Of a DNA stretch of 6,501 nt, positions 5,715-6,501 are shown piece by piece. Made by a program: the position numbers and the translations under genes. This stretch comes from an uncultured Peptococcaceae bacterium (lineage in GTDB: Bacteria; Bacillota; Dehalobacteriia; UBA4068; UBA4997): assembly GCA_947626615.1 (NCBI GenBank), contig CANQSW010000077.1:1-6501 (forward strand), written 5' to 3'. Each line of letters starts with the position of its first letter. Position 1 is the first letter of the stretch. Below the pieces are notes generated by a model. It was not told the DNA's origin. It saw nothing but the letters and a program-made list of their open reading frames with translations, and did not search any database.

Positions 5715-6501
5715 AAAGGCTCAGCAACGCGCACACTCACACTTCCTATTGCGACGGCACGGCCACTCCGGCAGAAATGGCGGCCGCGGCATATCGCCTG
5801 GGCTTTGCCGCGCTGGGCTTCTCCGGCCACAGCTTTTGCCCGGCAGACGGCTTCGGCATGGACGCGGCGGCTCTGGCGGCCTATAAAAGCGAGGTGGCGG
5901 CGCTGCGGCGGGAATACGCCGGCAAAATGCCCATTTTTTGCGGGCTGGAGCTTGACAGCATGACGCCTATGCCCGCTCCCGGTGAATTTGCTTATCTGAT
6001 CGGCAGCGTGCATAACGTGACCGCGCCGTACGGCGAGGTCTGGCCGGTGGATATGTCGGCCGAGGCGACGGCTGAAGCGATAAGAGCCTTCGGCGGCGAC
6101 CCTTATGCCTATGCGGCGGCCTATTTTGCAGCGGTGGACGAAATGCTGACCACGCGCCGGGTGGACGTCGTCGGCCATTTTGATCTGGTCGGCAAGTTCA
6201 ACGCGGCCGGGCGTTTTTTTGACGAGACGGCCCCCGCTTATAGAAAAGCGGCCGCCCAGGTCATGGAGCGGCACGCCGACGAATTCGTTTTTGAGATAAA
6301 CACCGGGGGCATGAGCCGCTATGGTCTGCGGCGGCCTTACCCGGATTATTGGCTGTGGGATATCTTAAAAGCCCACCATACGCCCGTTATCATCGCTACC
6401 GACAGCCACGTGCCGGAAACGCTGGATTTTCAGCTGGCGGAAATGTGGGAGCGGGCGGAGAGCTTCGGGCTCAAAGTCGTGGATATACTGGATATCTGCG
6501 C
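5711..6501 (+). CDS. hisK: Histidinol-phosphatase, PHP (HisJ/HisK) family, 3' end missing
   Basis: Hydrolyses L-histidinol phosphate to L-histidinol, the step between HisC and HisD. The frame stays open to the window edge; 263 residues are visible, close to the full length of the family (about 260-280), so little is missing. The PHP-domain trinuclear metal motifs are present in order: His8 and His10 in NAHTHTSYCDG, His40 in FSGHSF, Glu80 in GLELD, His101 in IGSVHNV, His156 (with Asp158) in VVGHFDLVGKF, and Asp231 and His233 in ATDSHVP. The segments FEINTGGMSRYG and RRPYPDYW match clostridial histidinol-phosphatases as I recall them. The start is GTG, overlapping the hisIE stop as GTGA. PHP domains also occur in other phosphoesterases, so the exact substrate rests on motif resemblance plus operon position, and on the fact that hisB here has no phosphatase domain. 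The symbol follows B. subtilis usage (hisK, synonym hisJ). Confidence 0.92.
   Translation, partial: MKRLSNAHTHTSYCDGTATPAEMAAAAYRLGFAALGFSGHSFCPADGFGMDAAALAAYKSEVAALRREYAGKMPIFCGLELDSMTPMPAPGEFAYLIGSVHNVTAPYGEVWPVDMSAEATAEAIRAFGGDPYAYAAAYFAAVDEMLTTRRVDVVGHFDLVGKFNAAGRFFDETAPAYRKAAAQVMERHADEFVFEINTGGMSRYGLRRPYPDYWLWDILKAHHTPVIIATDSHVPETLDFQLAEMWERAESFGLKVVDILDIC

Overview
The window is a tightly packed, single-direction (+ strand) block of histidine biosynthesis genes. It has roughly 60% G+C by eye and almost no non-coding sequence. Eight genes run head to tail: hisD (5' end missing), hisC, hisB (dehydratase only), hisH, hisA, hisF, a fused hisIE, and a PHP-family histidinol-phosphatase (3' end missing). 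Six genes are complete and the two at the edges are cut by the window. I see no RNA gene, mobile element, CRISPR array, promoter or convincing terminator, so the transcript probably starts upstream and may continue downstream.

Organism: the features that suggest a Clostridia-like Bacillota (Firmicutes) member with a GC-rich genome are the gene order (D-C-B-H-A-F-IE), a monofunctional IGP dehydratase, a PHP-type phosphatase in place of the HAD domain of enterobacterial HisB, the fused HisIE, and strong AGGAGG-type ribosome binding sites. The PHP protein resembles the histidinol-phosphatases I recall from Clostridia. This assignment is inference; no marker gene is present.

Layout: hisD occupies bases 1-1226, hisC 1252-2322, hisB 2343-2942, hisH 2943-3557, hisA 3581-4306, hisF 4303-5058, hisIE 5079-5714 and the PHP phosphatase 5711-6501. 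Gaps are 0-25 bases. hisA/hisF and hisIE/PHP overlap by four bases (ATGA and GTGA), and hisB and hisH abut directly in the same frame (TGA then TTG). No gap reaches 300 bases.

How the genes work together: HisIE performs steps 2 and 3 on phosphoribosyl-ATP, HisA isomerises ProFAR to PRFAR, and HisH supplies ammonia to HisF to make imidazole glycerol phosphate (IGP) plus AICAR. HisB dehydrates IGP, HisC transaminates, the PHP enzyme removes phosphate from histidinol phosphate, and HisD oxidises histidinol to histidine. Only the first step, ATP phosphoribosyltransferase (HisG, with or without HisZ), is absent and is expected outside the window. Catalytic residues are intact in every gene. This is an ordinary, apparently functional his operon. 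The points worth noting are small: non-ATG starts, junction architecture, one substituted motif in HisC, and frequent AUA codons. I found no sign of a novel system.
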